The notes under the pieces were generated by a model that made no database searches, was not told the origin of the DNA, and saw only the letters and a program-made list of their open reading frames with translations. The position numbers were made by a program, and so were the translations under genes. A DNA stretch of 13,017 nucleotides from Planctomycetia bacterium (lineage in GTDB: Bacteria > Planctomycetota > Phycisphaerae > Phycisphaerales > SM1A02), in assembly GCA_005799475.1 (NCBI GenBank), contig SYGQ01000118.1, positions 1 through 13,017 on the forward strand, read 5' to 3'. Of this stretch, positions 1 to 6,652 are shown piece after piece. Numbering within the stretch: the stretch's first letter is position 1; the number at the start of each line of letters is the position of its first letter.

Positions 1-34
1 GCCGGGCCATTCGTTATCCTCGGTCCACTCAGCG

Positions 35-529
35 ATGCCGCCGGCAAGCCAGCCAAACTTCTCGATCGCCACGCTTCTTTCGCCGCAGGCGATCCGGGTT
101 CCACTGGTGGCCTCAGAGCGCAGAGAAGCACTCGAAGAACTGGTTGAGGCGCTCGCGATGGCCGGAGCCGTCGCCGATCCCGAGCTCTTCAAACGCTCAG
201 TCTGGGAGCGTGAGCAGCAGCGGTCAACCGGCATCGGCGAGGGGCTGGCAATCCCACACGGGAAGTGCGCGGGGATCCTCCGCAGCGCGATCGCCATCGG
301 GCGGCCACTCACTCCAATGGAGTTTGGTGCCATCGACCGAAAACCGGTGAGACTGATCGTGCTCCTTGCGTCACCTCCGGACAAGATGGCGGACCACATC
401 CAAGTCTTGCACCGCATCAGTCGACTGTTTTCGAGCGTTGCAACTCGCGAAAGGGTCTGCATGGCGCCGGACCCAGTGGCGCTCTATGCCGAGTTGTGCC
501 AAGCGGATACGGCATTAGTAGACCGATAA
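35..529 (+). CDS. PTS EIIA (PtsN / fructose-mannitol type) phosphocarrier protein
   Basis: This 164-residue protein is a phosphotransferase-system EIIA domain of the fructose/nitrogen (PtsN) family. Such proteins accept a phosphoryl group from HPr or NPr on one histidine and pass it to a sugar permease or act as a regulator. The signature is visible: GIGEGLAIPHGK at about residues 66-77, with H75 as the expected phosphorylated histidine. The start fits the family well, with the first helix (IATLLSPQAI) at residues 11-20. The frame stays open upstream to the window edge, so a longer N-terminus is possible; I see no strong ribosome binding site before position 35. No EIIB, EIIC, HPr or EI gene is present here, so a regulatory (PTS-Ntr-like) role is more likely than sugar transport, but that is inference. 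The gene before it lies outside the window, and operon membership is unknown. Confidence 0.87.
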   Translation: MPPASQPNFSIATLLSPQAIRVPLVASERREALEELVEALAMAGAVADPELFKRSVWEREQQRSTGIGEGLAIPHGKCAGILRSAIAIGRPLTPMEFGAIDRKPVRLIVLLASPPDKMADHIQVLHRISRLFSSVATRERVCMAPDPVALYAELCQADTALVDR

Positions 530-683
530 CTAGCGTGCGAGTTGGCGAGGGTCTTGGACTATTGTGGGTCTTGAGCGCGATTTTCTTTGCCGTGCACAGG
601 TTCCGTGATAGGTTCAATGTTGGATGGAATGAATCGGGCGGCCAGTCGAACTGGTCGACGCACTCGATTCAGGATTCCTCCCC
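530..683. other. Intergenic region before the sorted surface protein
   Basis: This 154-base gap separates the EIIA gene from the next plus-strand gene. It is visibly less GC-rich than its surroundings at about 550-630, which would suit a promoter, but I cannot pick convincing -35 and -10 hexamers. A short inverted repeat, CCAGT-CGA-ACTGG (642-654), overlaps a second one, GTCGA-N5-TCGAC (645-659), about 25-40 bases before the start codon. Both are short enough to be chance. I see no coding sequence or RNA gene in this gap. Confidence 0.4.
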
Positions 684-1367
684 ATGTTCAAGACAACTCT
701 CGTGGCAGCGGCTGCTGCTGCAGCGTCGATTTCGGTGAGTGCCTCCGGTGGCATCATTGCGGCGTGGTCGTTCACTAGCGCTGTGCCCGCGGGTTCGGTG
801 GGCACTTCGTTCACCTACGGTGCGGCCGACAGTGGCGAGCAGACCGCGGGTTCCTCGGTGTCCTCATCTCATGCGGCGGCGGCCACGACCTACTCAAGCC
901 CCGCCGGAAATGGCTCGCAGTTCTCCTTCAGCAGCAACAACTGGACTGCTGGTGATGCGTACATCATCGCCGTCAACACAAGCGGATACTCGGGGATCTC
1001 GGTGCAGTGGGATCAGACGCGCAGCAGCACAGGTCCTTCGTCGTTCAGCTTCGACATGAGCAGTAATGGCGGGAGCAGTTGGACCACGCTCAACTCAACG
1101 ATCACCGTGATCCAGGCTGGGGCCGCGGGAACGAACACCCTCTCGTGGAGCACAGGCGGCGCCTACCAGGCGGCGTTCACCACGGTTGTGAGTGCCGGCG
1201 CGGGCGCAGACAATGTGAGCGCGATGCTCTTCCGCATTCGTTCGAATGTGACCACCTCGTCTGGTGGCACGAGCCGAATCGACAATGTCATCGTGTCTGG
1301 CGTCCCGGCGCCTGGCGCGATCGGGCTCCTCGGGGTCGCGGGACTTCTCAGCCGCCGGCGCCGCTGA
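684..1367 (+). CDS. Secreted protein with VPAP-type (PEP-CTERM-like) C-terminal sorting tail
   Basis: This is a 227-residue exported protein of unknown function. Residues 1-20 form a signal peptide with an Ala-rich hydrophobic core (TLVAAAAAAASISVSA). The body (about 25-200) is rich in Ser, Thr, Gly and Ala and looks like an all-beta extracellular domain, with SVQWDQTRSS and SFDMSSNGGSSW segments. The C-terminus has the three-part layout of PEP-CTERM-like tails: VPAP at 207-210, a hydrophobic stretch at 211-223, then RRRR at 224-227. Known PEP-CTERM proteins are recognised by an exosortase, cleaved and placed in or beyond the outer envelope; I infer the same here. AGGA at 671-674 is a plausible ribosome binding site nine bases before the ATG. 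The gene looks monocistronic, since a strong terminator follows at 1407-1430. The biochemical role is not recognisable. Confidence 0.78.
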   Translation: MFKTTLVAAAAAAASISVSASGGIIAAWSFTSAVPAGSVGTSFTYGAADSGEQTAGSSVSSSHAAAATTYSSPAGNGSQFSFSSNNWTAGDAYIIAVNTSGYSGISVQWDQTRSSTGPSSFSFDMSSNGGSSWTTLNSTITVIQAGAAGTNTLSWSTGGAYQAAFTTVVSAGAGADNVSAMLFRIRSNVTTSSGGTSRIDNVIVSGVPAPGAIGLLGVAGLLSRRRR

Positions 1368-1406
1368 TCCGGCGACTCCGAGTCCCCACGAATCGAGTGC
1401 AACGAG

Positions 1407-1430
1407 AGCCCCGGCGCGAGCCGGGGTTTT
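1407..1430 (+). terminator. Rho-independent terminator of the VPAP-tail protein gene
   Basis: A perfect 7-bp GC stem (CCCCGGC 1409-1415 with GCCGGGG 1420-1426) closes a GCGA loop and is followed directly by TTTT (1427-1430). The two bases before it can pair with the first T residues. The loop fits the stable GNRA type. It lies 40 bases after the stop codon. On the opposite strand the stem is not followed by T residues, so it should not stop transcripts of the convergent gene ending at 1447. Confidence 0.88.
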
Positions 1431-1446
1431 CATTTGGGCTCACGAG

Positions 1447-2043
1447 CTAGCGCCATGAGGCCATTTCGTCGCGGATTTTCTGCCGGCTGAACCAGATCGC
1501 GAAGAAAACAGGCAGCGCCAAACCAATCAACACGCCGCCCACGAGCTGGACCGTTGCAACGAGCGCCGCGAAGTTGGTGTCGTCACCACTTTGGGACATC
1601 TGCTTCATGACCAACATCTGCTCCTTGGCCATGAGGAATCCGACCCAGGCACCGAAGATGACTTCGCCCACCTTGACCGCGGACCAGATGAACAGCGTCT
1701 TGCGCGAGCTCGCGCGTCGCTTGAGCAAGCGCATGGAACCGCAAACGAGGAGAGTCGCGATGGGGATCGCAACGACACTGAGCGTGATGATGAGTCCCGA
1801 GTGCTTCGTCATCGCGGCGATCGCATCGGCTGGCGACGGACCGCCCCCCGTTGGCGCAGGTTGTCCCTCAGCCATCTTCGCGAGCCAACCCACGAGAGCG
1901 GTTCCAATGATCCCGCACATCGCCACCGCGCCACTCAACCCGCCGAGCACAATACCGATGATGCCAATCGCCTTTGGCCACTTCGTGGTTGGGACCTCAA
2001 TCGGATCGAACTGATCGAACGCGGGAGGCGTGGCTGTCGTCAT
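1447..2043 (-). CDS. Unknown four-helix integral membrane protein
   Basis: I do not recognise this 198-residue protein. It has a short polar N-terminus (1-22) and four likely membrane helices: about 24-55 (Gly/Ile rich, perhaps kinked), 82-102, 116-138 and 160-186. A Gly/Pro-rich loop (QPAPTGGGPSPAD, about 61-73) lies between the first two. The C-terminus is basic and cytoplasm-like (SRQKIRDEMASWR). I chose the ATG at 2043 because the longer frame, starting at 2196, would overlap the rsmB-like gene by 133 bases and add a low-complexity Arg-rich leader. With this start the gene begins 20 bases after the rsmB stop, so it is probably the third gene of the metK-rsmB transcript. I see no catalytic motif. 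It could be a DUF-type small membrane protein with lineage-restricted distribution. Confidence 0.78.
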   Translation of the reverse strand: MTTATPPAFDQFDPIEVPTTKWPKAIGIIGIVLGGLSGAVAMCGIIGTALVGWLAKMAEGQPAPTGGGPSPADAIAAMTKHSGLIITLSVVAIPIATLLVCGSMRLLKRRASSRKTLFIWSAVKVGEVIFGAWVGFLMAKEQMLVMKQMSQSGDDTNFAALVATVQLVGGVLIGLALPVFFAIWFSRQKIRDEMASWR

Positions 2044-2063
2044 CAGGCCACTGTACTGGAGCC

Positions 2064-3386
2064 TTAGCGCGAGCCTCGCGCCACGAGCGCGTGGTACGAA
2101 CCATCCGTCAAGGCGTTGGGCAGCTGTCCGGGCGCGCCGCGCGGGAGCCACTCGGAAGTTTCGGAAATCGTTCCCGCGACTCGCTTGGCGATCCACTTCG
2201 CCTGCTGCTCATTCTCCTGCGCGTCGAGGCTGCATGTGCAGTAGAGGATGTGCCCGCGCGGCGCGAGCAGTCCGAGATGGTGCTCCGTGATCGCGCGTTG
2301 CAGCCGCACGAGTTCTTCGATGGACCGGGTTGAGAACCGGTAGCGGGCCTCGAGGCGCCGTGCGAGGACGCCGGTGTTGGAGCAGGGGACATCGAGGACG
2401 ACGAGATCAAAACTCTCGGGAAGCGCGCCCAATTCCGCGAGATCGACGGCCTTCAGGTTTGGGAACCGCTCGGCGCGCGAGCGAAGCGACTTCATTCGCG
2501 AAGCATCCGGATCGGTTGCCCACACCTCCGCCTCCGGATGAAGGCACGCAAGTTGGACCGCCTTCGTTCCGCGTCCCGCGCAGGCGTCGAGGATTCGCAG
2601 TGGCTTGAGCTTGCGCGTGGACAGCACAGGCTGCGCACTTGCGACATCTTGCACAAGCCACGATGGATGCGCCTCGAGTCCTTTGTTGAGCGCGTCGATG
2701 CTGCCATCCCAGACAAAAAATGGCGCGACCTCGTGCGACCGCGCGTCCCCGACAGCCGCGCGCGCCAAGGCGTCGTGGACGACAATCGGCATCTCCAGGA
2801 GTCCATGCAGCGCGAGCGCGCGAGCCGACTCGATCCCGCGGGCGGATGCCCATCGCTCAAGGAGCGCGACGGGATGGCTCGTCTGCGCGGCGAGTCGAGC
2901 GAGCGGATCACCCGGAAGAACATCTGCGCCCAAGTGCATGAAGCCGCCATCGGGAAGGGGGACCGTGTCGCGGCGTGACCACCACTCGGCCGCGGCATCA
3001 ATGCGCCCCGTGCGCAGGGCCGAAGCCTTGCGCAGCACCGCGTTCACGAAGCCCCCGGCGCCCTGCTGCAGGCGTCCGCGCGTGAAGCGCACGGCGTCAT
3101 CCACGACAGCGTGCGTGGGCTCGTCGGGCATGAAGAGGAGTTGCGTGATGCCGACGAGCAGCGCCGCGCGGATCTCAGGCTGCACCTCAAGCCACGGGCG
3201 CGCGCACAGCGCTCGCGCGATGGTCTCGGCGGTGAGCCAGTGGCGGAGCGTGGCCCGCTCAATCGCACTCGCGAGACCGCCCGGCGACGCCGACTCGCCG
3301 TAACCCAATTCGGGGAACCGAGGGACTTGCGCAAGGATGCGCGCCATGGCGCCATCACGGGATGGCGACGCACTCCGTGTGGTCAC
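2064..3386 (-). CDS. rsmB: RsmB/NOP2/Sun-family RNA m5C methyltransferase
   Basis: This 440-residue enzyme belongs to the RsmB (Sun/NOP) family, which transfers a methyl group from S-adenosylmethionine to carbon 5 of a cytosine in rRNA. Residues about 14-125 resemble the NusB-like RNA-binding domain, including EIRAALLVGITQLLF and GGFVNAVLRKA. The methyltransferase domain follows: SAM-binding motif I DACAGRGTK (267-275), motif IV DVPCSNTGVL (332-341, C335), and motif VI YCTCS with C385 as the likely catalytic cysteine. E. coli RsmB targets 16S C967; the same target is inferred. The start is GTG at 3386, and GTGA overlaps the metK stop by four bases, which argues for translational coupling. An alternative ATG lies at codon 14 (3347). 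The middle (130-255) is diverged from the E. coli protein, so a related RsmF-like or NOP-type target cannot be excluded. Confidence 0.87.
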   Translation of the reverse strand: MTTRSASPSRDGAMARILAQVPRFPELGYGESASPGGLASAIERATLRHWLTAETIARALCARPWLEVQPEIRAALLVGITQLLFMPDEPTHAVVDDAVRFTRGRLQQGAGGFVNAVLRKASALRTGRIDAAAEWWSRRDTVPLPDGGFMHLGADVLPGDPLARLAAQTSHPVALLERWASARGIESARALALHGLLEMPIVVHDALARAAVGDARSHEVAPFFVWDGSIDALNKGLEAHPSWLVQDVASAQPVLSTRKLKPLRILDACAGRGTKAVQLACLHPEAEVWATDPDASRMKSLRSRAERFPNLKAVDLAELGALPESFDLVVLDVPCSNTGVLARRLEARYRFSTRSIEELVRLQRAITEHHLGLLAPRGHILYCTCSLDAQENEQQAKWIAKRVAGTISETSEWLPRGAPGQLPNALTDGSYHALVARGSR

Positions 3387-4594
3387 TTGCTACGAACTCT
3401 CACGGCCGACTTTCGCAGAGCGGCCGCAACATTCGTGCGCTCCCACGAGAATGTCCCCTTGCCGCACTCGTCGGGTTCGCGACCGAAGTGGCCGTGGTAC
3501 GCCGTGTGGGCGTAGATCGGTGCAAGGAGTCCGAGGGACTCAATGATGCCAAAGGGCGTGAGGTCAAAGTTGTCTTCAACCGCGCGCGCGAGTCGTGAGT
3601 CGGGGATCTTTCCAGTCCCTTGTGTGTCCACGAGTACCGAAGTGGGCTTCGCCACACCGATGGCGTACGCGAGCTGCACTTCGCAGACATCGGCCAACTC
3701 GGCGGCGACAATGTTCTTCGCTACGAATCGGGCCATGTACGCGGCCGAGCGAGCGACCTTCGACGGGTCCTTGCCGCTGAATGCGCCGCCACCGTGTCGT
3801 CCTCGGCCTCCGTACGTGTCGACGATGATCTTGCGTCCGGTCAGGCCGCAATCGCCGTGGGGCCCGCCGATCTCGAACCGGCCGGTCGGATTCACGAACA
3901 CCTTGATGCCGTCGTGCCACCAGTCGCCCAAGACCGGGCGAACGATGTGCTTCGTGACCGCGTCGTGAAGCTTGCGCTGCGCCGAGTCAGAGTTCCACTC
4001 CGGGCCGTGCTGCGTCGAGAGGACGACATTCACAATCTTGCGCGGTGTACGCCCTTCGTACTCGACAGCGACCTGGCTCTTCGCATCGGGCCTGAGTCCC
4101 TTGATGATGTTGTCGCGACGGACCTCGGCTTGGCGTGCGACGAGTCGGTGCGAGAGCATGATGGGAAGTGGCATCAGCTGCCGCGTCTCCCGGCTCGCGT
4201 AGCCGAACATCATGCCTTGGTCGCCGGCGCCCTGAAGTCGCTTCTTCGCCGCACCTGACTTGGTATTCACGCCACGGGCGATGTCGGGGGACTGCCGGCC
4301 GAGTGTCACAAGGACGCCGCATGACCGACCGTCGAAGCCCTTGTCGGCGCTGTCGTAACCGACGCGCAAGACTGTCTCGCGGACGATTTTCGGAATGTCC
4401 ACATAACCCCCACAGGTCACCTCACCCGCCACAACGGCGAGGCCAGTAGTCACCAGAGTTTCGCAGGCCACCCTCGAAGCGGGGTCGACGGCGAGCATCG
4501 CGTCGAGCACGGCGTCGGAAATCTGGTCAGCCATCTTGTCTGGATGGCCCATGGACACTGATTCGGAGGTGAAAGTGTGGAAGTCGGCTGGCAT
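3383..4594 (-). CDS. metK: S-adenosylmethionine synthetase MetK
   Basis: The 403-residue protein is methionine adenosyltransferase, which makes S-adenosylmethionine from methionine and ATP in the cytoplasm. All expected blocks are seen: FTSESVSMGHPDK (8-20, with H17 and D19), GAGDQGMMFGY (122-132), LRPDAKSQV (167-175), NPTGRFEIGGP (235-245), DCGLTGRKIIVDTYGG (248-263), GGGAFSGKDPSK (268-279), and the C-terminal GHFGRE. Its length matches the family, with a small extra segment near 373-382. The motif usually written SEGHPDK has Met (M15) in place of Glu, which does not touch the histidine and aspartate. ATG 4594 is chosen because the next in-frame start (4714) would reach past the divergent gene start at 4686. 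The stop overlaps the start of rsmB, pairing the maker of SAM with a user of it. Confidence 0.98.
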   Translation of the reverse strand: MPADFHTFTSESVSMGHPDKMADQISDAVLDAMLAVDPASRVACETLVTTGLAVVAGEVTCGGYVDIPKIVRETVLRVGYDSADKGFDGRSCGVLVTLGRQSPDIARGVNTKSGAAKKRLQGAGDQGMMFGYASRETRQLMPLPIMLSHRLVARQAEVRRDNIIKGLRPDAKSQVAVEYEGRTPRKIVNVVLSTQHGPEWNSDSAQRKLHDAVTKHIVRPVLGDWWHDGIKVFVNPTGRFEIGGPHGDCGLTGRKIIVDTYGGRGRHGGGAFSGKDPSKVARSAAYMARFVAKNIVAAELADVCEVQLAYAIGVAKPTSVLVDTQGTGKIPDSRLARAVEDNFDLTPFGIIESLGLLAPIYAHTAYHGHFGREPDECGKGTFSWERTNVAAALRKSAVRVRSK

Positions 4595-4640
4595 CGTTGG
4601 GTCTCTATTGGATAGTTGCGAACTGAGGAATGTACTGCAC

Positions 4641-4666
4641 GGACGCCCTGCCTCGGCAGCGTGTCC
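4641..4666. repeat. 26-bp near-perfect palindrome between metK and the subtilase gene
   Basis: Two 12-base arms around a TC centre match at 10 of 12 positions: GGACGCCCTGCC on the left, and the right arm GGCAGCGTGTCC reads GGACACGCTGCC in reverse. It occupies the middle of the 91-base divergent gap, 46 bases from the metK start and 19 bases from the subtilase start. It could be an operator for a dimeric regulator or a hairpin in the subtilase leader. The arms are visible in the sequence; the role is inference. Confidence 0.5.
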
Positions 4667-4685
4667 TACGCTTGTCTGTCTCGCC

Positions 4686-6179
4686 ATGCCGACCGTTCGA
4701 AGCACCAAGATCACGAACCCGACCTGCGCAATCGCCCTAGCGGCGCTGTCGTTTCTGGGTCCTGGATCGGCTTGGGCCGACGAGGCTCCCTACGCCACAG
4801 ACCGCCTTTTCGTGAGGGTTTGTCAGGGGGTGGCGCTTGAGGTTCGCGCCGACGGATCGAAGGCACTCGTCCGCAGTGACGATGTCGGGCCGGGTTCCGC
4901 AGAGATCGTGATGGCGCTCGTCGGGGTGCTCGACATCGCGCCGTCGGGACTCAACGATGCCGCCAATCGGGTCGTGGCGTCGACGCTCGGCATGGATCGT
5001 TGGTACCGGCTCTCGCTGGCTCCTGGGTTCGATGCGCTTCGCGCGGCGAACCTCCTTGAGGCAGCGTGGGACGGCTTCGAAGTGTGTGAAGTTGACCCGA
5101 CTGGGTCGCTCGCCGATCTGCCCAATGACCCAAGTTTCCCGACGCAGTACTCACTCCTCAACACAGGTCAGGCCGCCGGCACCGTTGGCGCGGACATCTC
5201 TGCGGTCGACGCGTGGGCGATCCGAACGAGCAATCCATCGATCATCATCGCGTTCCTCGACAGTGGCGTCGACGCGCACCCAGAACTCGACTCGCGCATC
5301 CTTCCGGGTCGAAACATTCCGCTTGGGACAACCGACACCGCCGATGTGTGCGGTGGACACGGGACGCATGTGGCGGGGATCGCGACAGCCCGTGGCAACA
5401 ACGGCAGCGGCATCGCCGGCGTGTGCTTCGACGCGAAGATCCTTCCCGTTGTTGTCGTGAACCCGTGCTCGGGACTTGAGTCGTATGTGGCCGATGGTCT
5501 CACTTGGGCCGTCGATCACGGCGCCGACATCGTCAACATGAGCCTGCAGTACTCGGTGGGTTCTGTGTACTTGCAGACCGCCGTGCAGTACGCGGCCGCG
5601 CAGGGCATTCCCATGCTCGCTGCCACAGGCAACTCAAACGCCGCTGTGTCATTTCCGGCGCGATGGCCCGAGACGATCGCCATTGCCGCCTCGAATCGAT
5701 TCGATGCGCGGTGGACTCAATCCAATTATGGCCCCGAAGTCGATGTGACGGCACCCGGGGACTCGATCTACTCGCTCAGTCTGGCGGGGTCGTACGCGAC
5801 GCGCAGCGGCACGAGCATGGCCACGCCGCATGTCACCGGGACGGTCGCCCTCATGCGTGCCGTCCATCCGCTCATGGATGCTTCAGCGATCCGGAGCGCG
5901 CTCATGCAGACCGCACGCGACATCGGCACTCCAGGGTTCGACAGTTACACCGGAGCCGGAGTGATCGATGCGGGCGCCGCGGTCGCGCTCGCGCAGTCGA
6001 CGGGACCTGGCCCGGGCGACATCAACGGGGATGGCGTCGTTGACGGCTTCGACTTGGGCGCGCTGCTGTCGGCATGGGGAGGCTGCGCCAGCTGCCAGTG
6101 CTCGGCCGATTTCAACGGCGATTGCACGATTGATGGCATTGACCTCGCGCTCATACTCTCTTCGTGGTCAGGGTCCTAG
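4686..6179 (+). CDS. Secreted subtilisin-like (S8) serine protease with C-terminal dockerin-like repeats
   Basis: This 497-residue protein is an exported subtilase. Residues 1-32 form a signal peptide (cleavage near SAWA-DEA). Residues 35-150 resemble a subtilase prodomain. The peptidase domain (about 152-436) has the full triad and oxyanion residue: D192 in LDSGVD, H225 in GGHGTHVAG, N316 in AATGNSN, and S377 in SGTSMATPHVTG. The C-terminus carries two calcium-loop repeats, GDINGDGVVDGFDLGALL (444-461) and ADFNGDCTIDGIDLALIL (474-491), joined by a WGGC..CQC linker. This is the layout of the dockerin type seen on many Phycisphaerae secreted proteins. The start at 4686 is the one directly before the signal peptide; the longer frame from 4536 would run into metK. 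I see no clear ribosome binding site. The BFN gene follows two bases after the stop, suggesting one transcript. Substrate and binding partner are unknown. Confidence 0.93.
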   Translation: MPTVRSTKITNPTCAIALAALSFLGPGSAWADEAPYATDRLFVRVCQGVALEVRADGSKALVRSDDVGPGSAEIVMALVGVLDIAPSGLNDAANRVVASTLGMDRWYRLSLAPGFDALRAANLLEAAWDGFEVCEVDPTGSLADLPNDPSFPTQYSLLNTGQAAGTVGADISAVDAWAIRTSNPSIIIAFLDSGVDAHPELDSRILPGRNIPLGTTDTADVCGGHGTHVAGIATARGNNGSGIAGVCFDAKILPVVVVNPCSGLESYVADGLTWAVDHGADIVNMSLQYSVGSVYLQTAVQYAAAQGIPMLAATGNSNAAVSFPARWPETIAIAASNRFDARWTQSNYGPEVDVTAPGDSIYSLSLAGSYATRSGTSMATPHVTGTVALMRAVHPLMDASAIRSALMQTARDIGTPGFDSYTGAGVIDAGAAVALAQSTGPGPGDINGDGVVDGFDLGALLSAWGGCASCQCSADFNGDCTIDGIDLALILSSWSGS

Positions 6180-6181
6180 TC

Positions 6182-6652
6182 ATGTCGATCCGAGTCGAAC
6201 TCTCCCGCATTCTGATCCGCGAGATGTCGGACATGCAGGTCATCGAACTCTCTGAGGTCGATGGCACGCGGTCGTTTCCGATCGTGATTGGCCTCACCGA
6301 GGCCTGCGCGATCGAGCGACGACTCAAGGGATGCGAAGTCTCGCGCCCCCAGACACACGACCTCCTGGCCAACATCATCAGCGTGCTCGGCGCCCAGGTG
6401 GTTCGGATCGAGATTCCTGAACTCAAGGGGGGGACTTTTTTCGCCAAGGTCATCCTTTCACATGCGGGGAAGGAGATAGCGATCGATGCGCGCCCATCCG
6501 ATGCGATCGCCATCGGCGTCGCGCAGAACGCGCCGATCCTCGTCGACGAACAGGTGATTGCAGAGGCAGGCGTGGCCGCTCAGGGTGCGCCGCCGCCGGT
6601 CATCGATCCGTCCGACGACGACGACGATGACGATGACGAGGACGAGGACTGA
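6182..6652 (+). CDS. Bifunctional nuclease (BFN, DUF151) family protein with poly-Asp tail
   Basis: The 156-residue protein matches the BFN/DUF151 family, known from plants and from bacterial relatives including the thermophile protein of solved structure; plant members were reported to have RNase and DNase activity. The family pattern covers nearly the whole chain: RILIREMSDMQVIELSE (9-25), RSFPIVIGLTEACAIERRL (30-48), THDLLANII (58-66), GGTFFAKVIL (83-92) and IDARPSDAIAIGV (101-113). After about residue 130 comes a Pro-rich linker, then eight Asp and EDED at 145-156. ATG 6182 is preferred over an in-frame GTG at 6164 because it begins right at the domain and lies just past the subtilase stop. 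The last 73 bases overlap the end of the opposite-strand HAD-TruD gene. The coding sequence also has a G7 run (6427-6433) close to a T6 run (6436-6441). The in vivo role in bacteria is unclear. Confidence 0.9.
   Translation: MSIRVELSRILIREMSDMQVIELSEVDGTRSFPIVIGLTEACAIERRLKGCEVSRPQTHDLLANIISVLGAQVVRIEIPELKGGTFFAKVILSHAGKEIAIDARPSDAIAIGVAQNAPILVDEQVIAEAGVAAQGAPPPVIDPSDDDDDDDDEDED

Noticed and set aside
642..659. Short inverted repeats upstream of the VPAP-tail protein
   Set aside because: Five-base arms are expected by chance in a region of this size; there is no T-run or promoter box to support a role.
2044..2196. N-terminal extension of the unknown membrane protein
   Set aside because: It would overlap the end of the rsmB-like gene, adds an Arg-rich leader, and the ATG at 2043 gives a compact protein directly after the rsmB stop.
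2605..3303. A 232-codon open frame on the plus strand
   Set aside because: It is fully inside the rsmB-like gene on the other strand; the product is Ser/Arg/Ala rich with no family features.
4595..4640. A SAM riboswitch in front of metK
   Set aside because: The leader available before metK is too short and I cannot find the paired helices of a known SAM riboswitch class.
4536..4685. Upstream extension of the subtilase
   Set aside because: It would overlap the start of metK and push the signal peptide 50 residues inside the protein.
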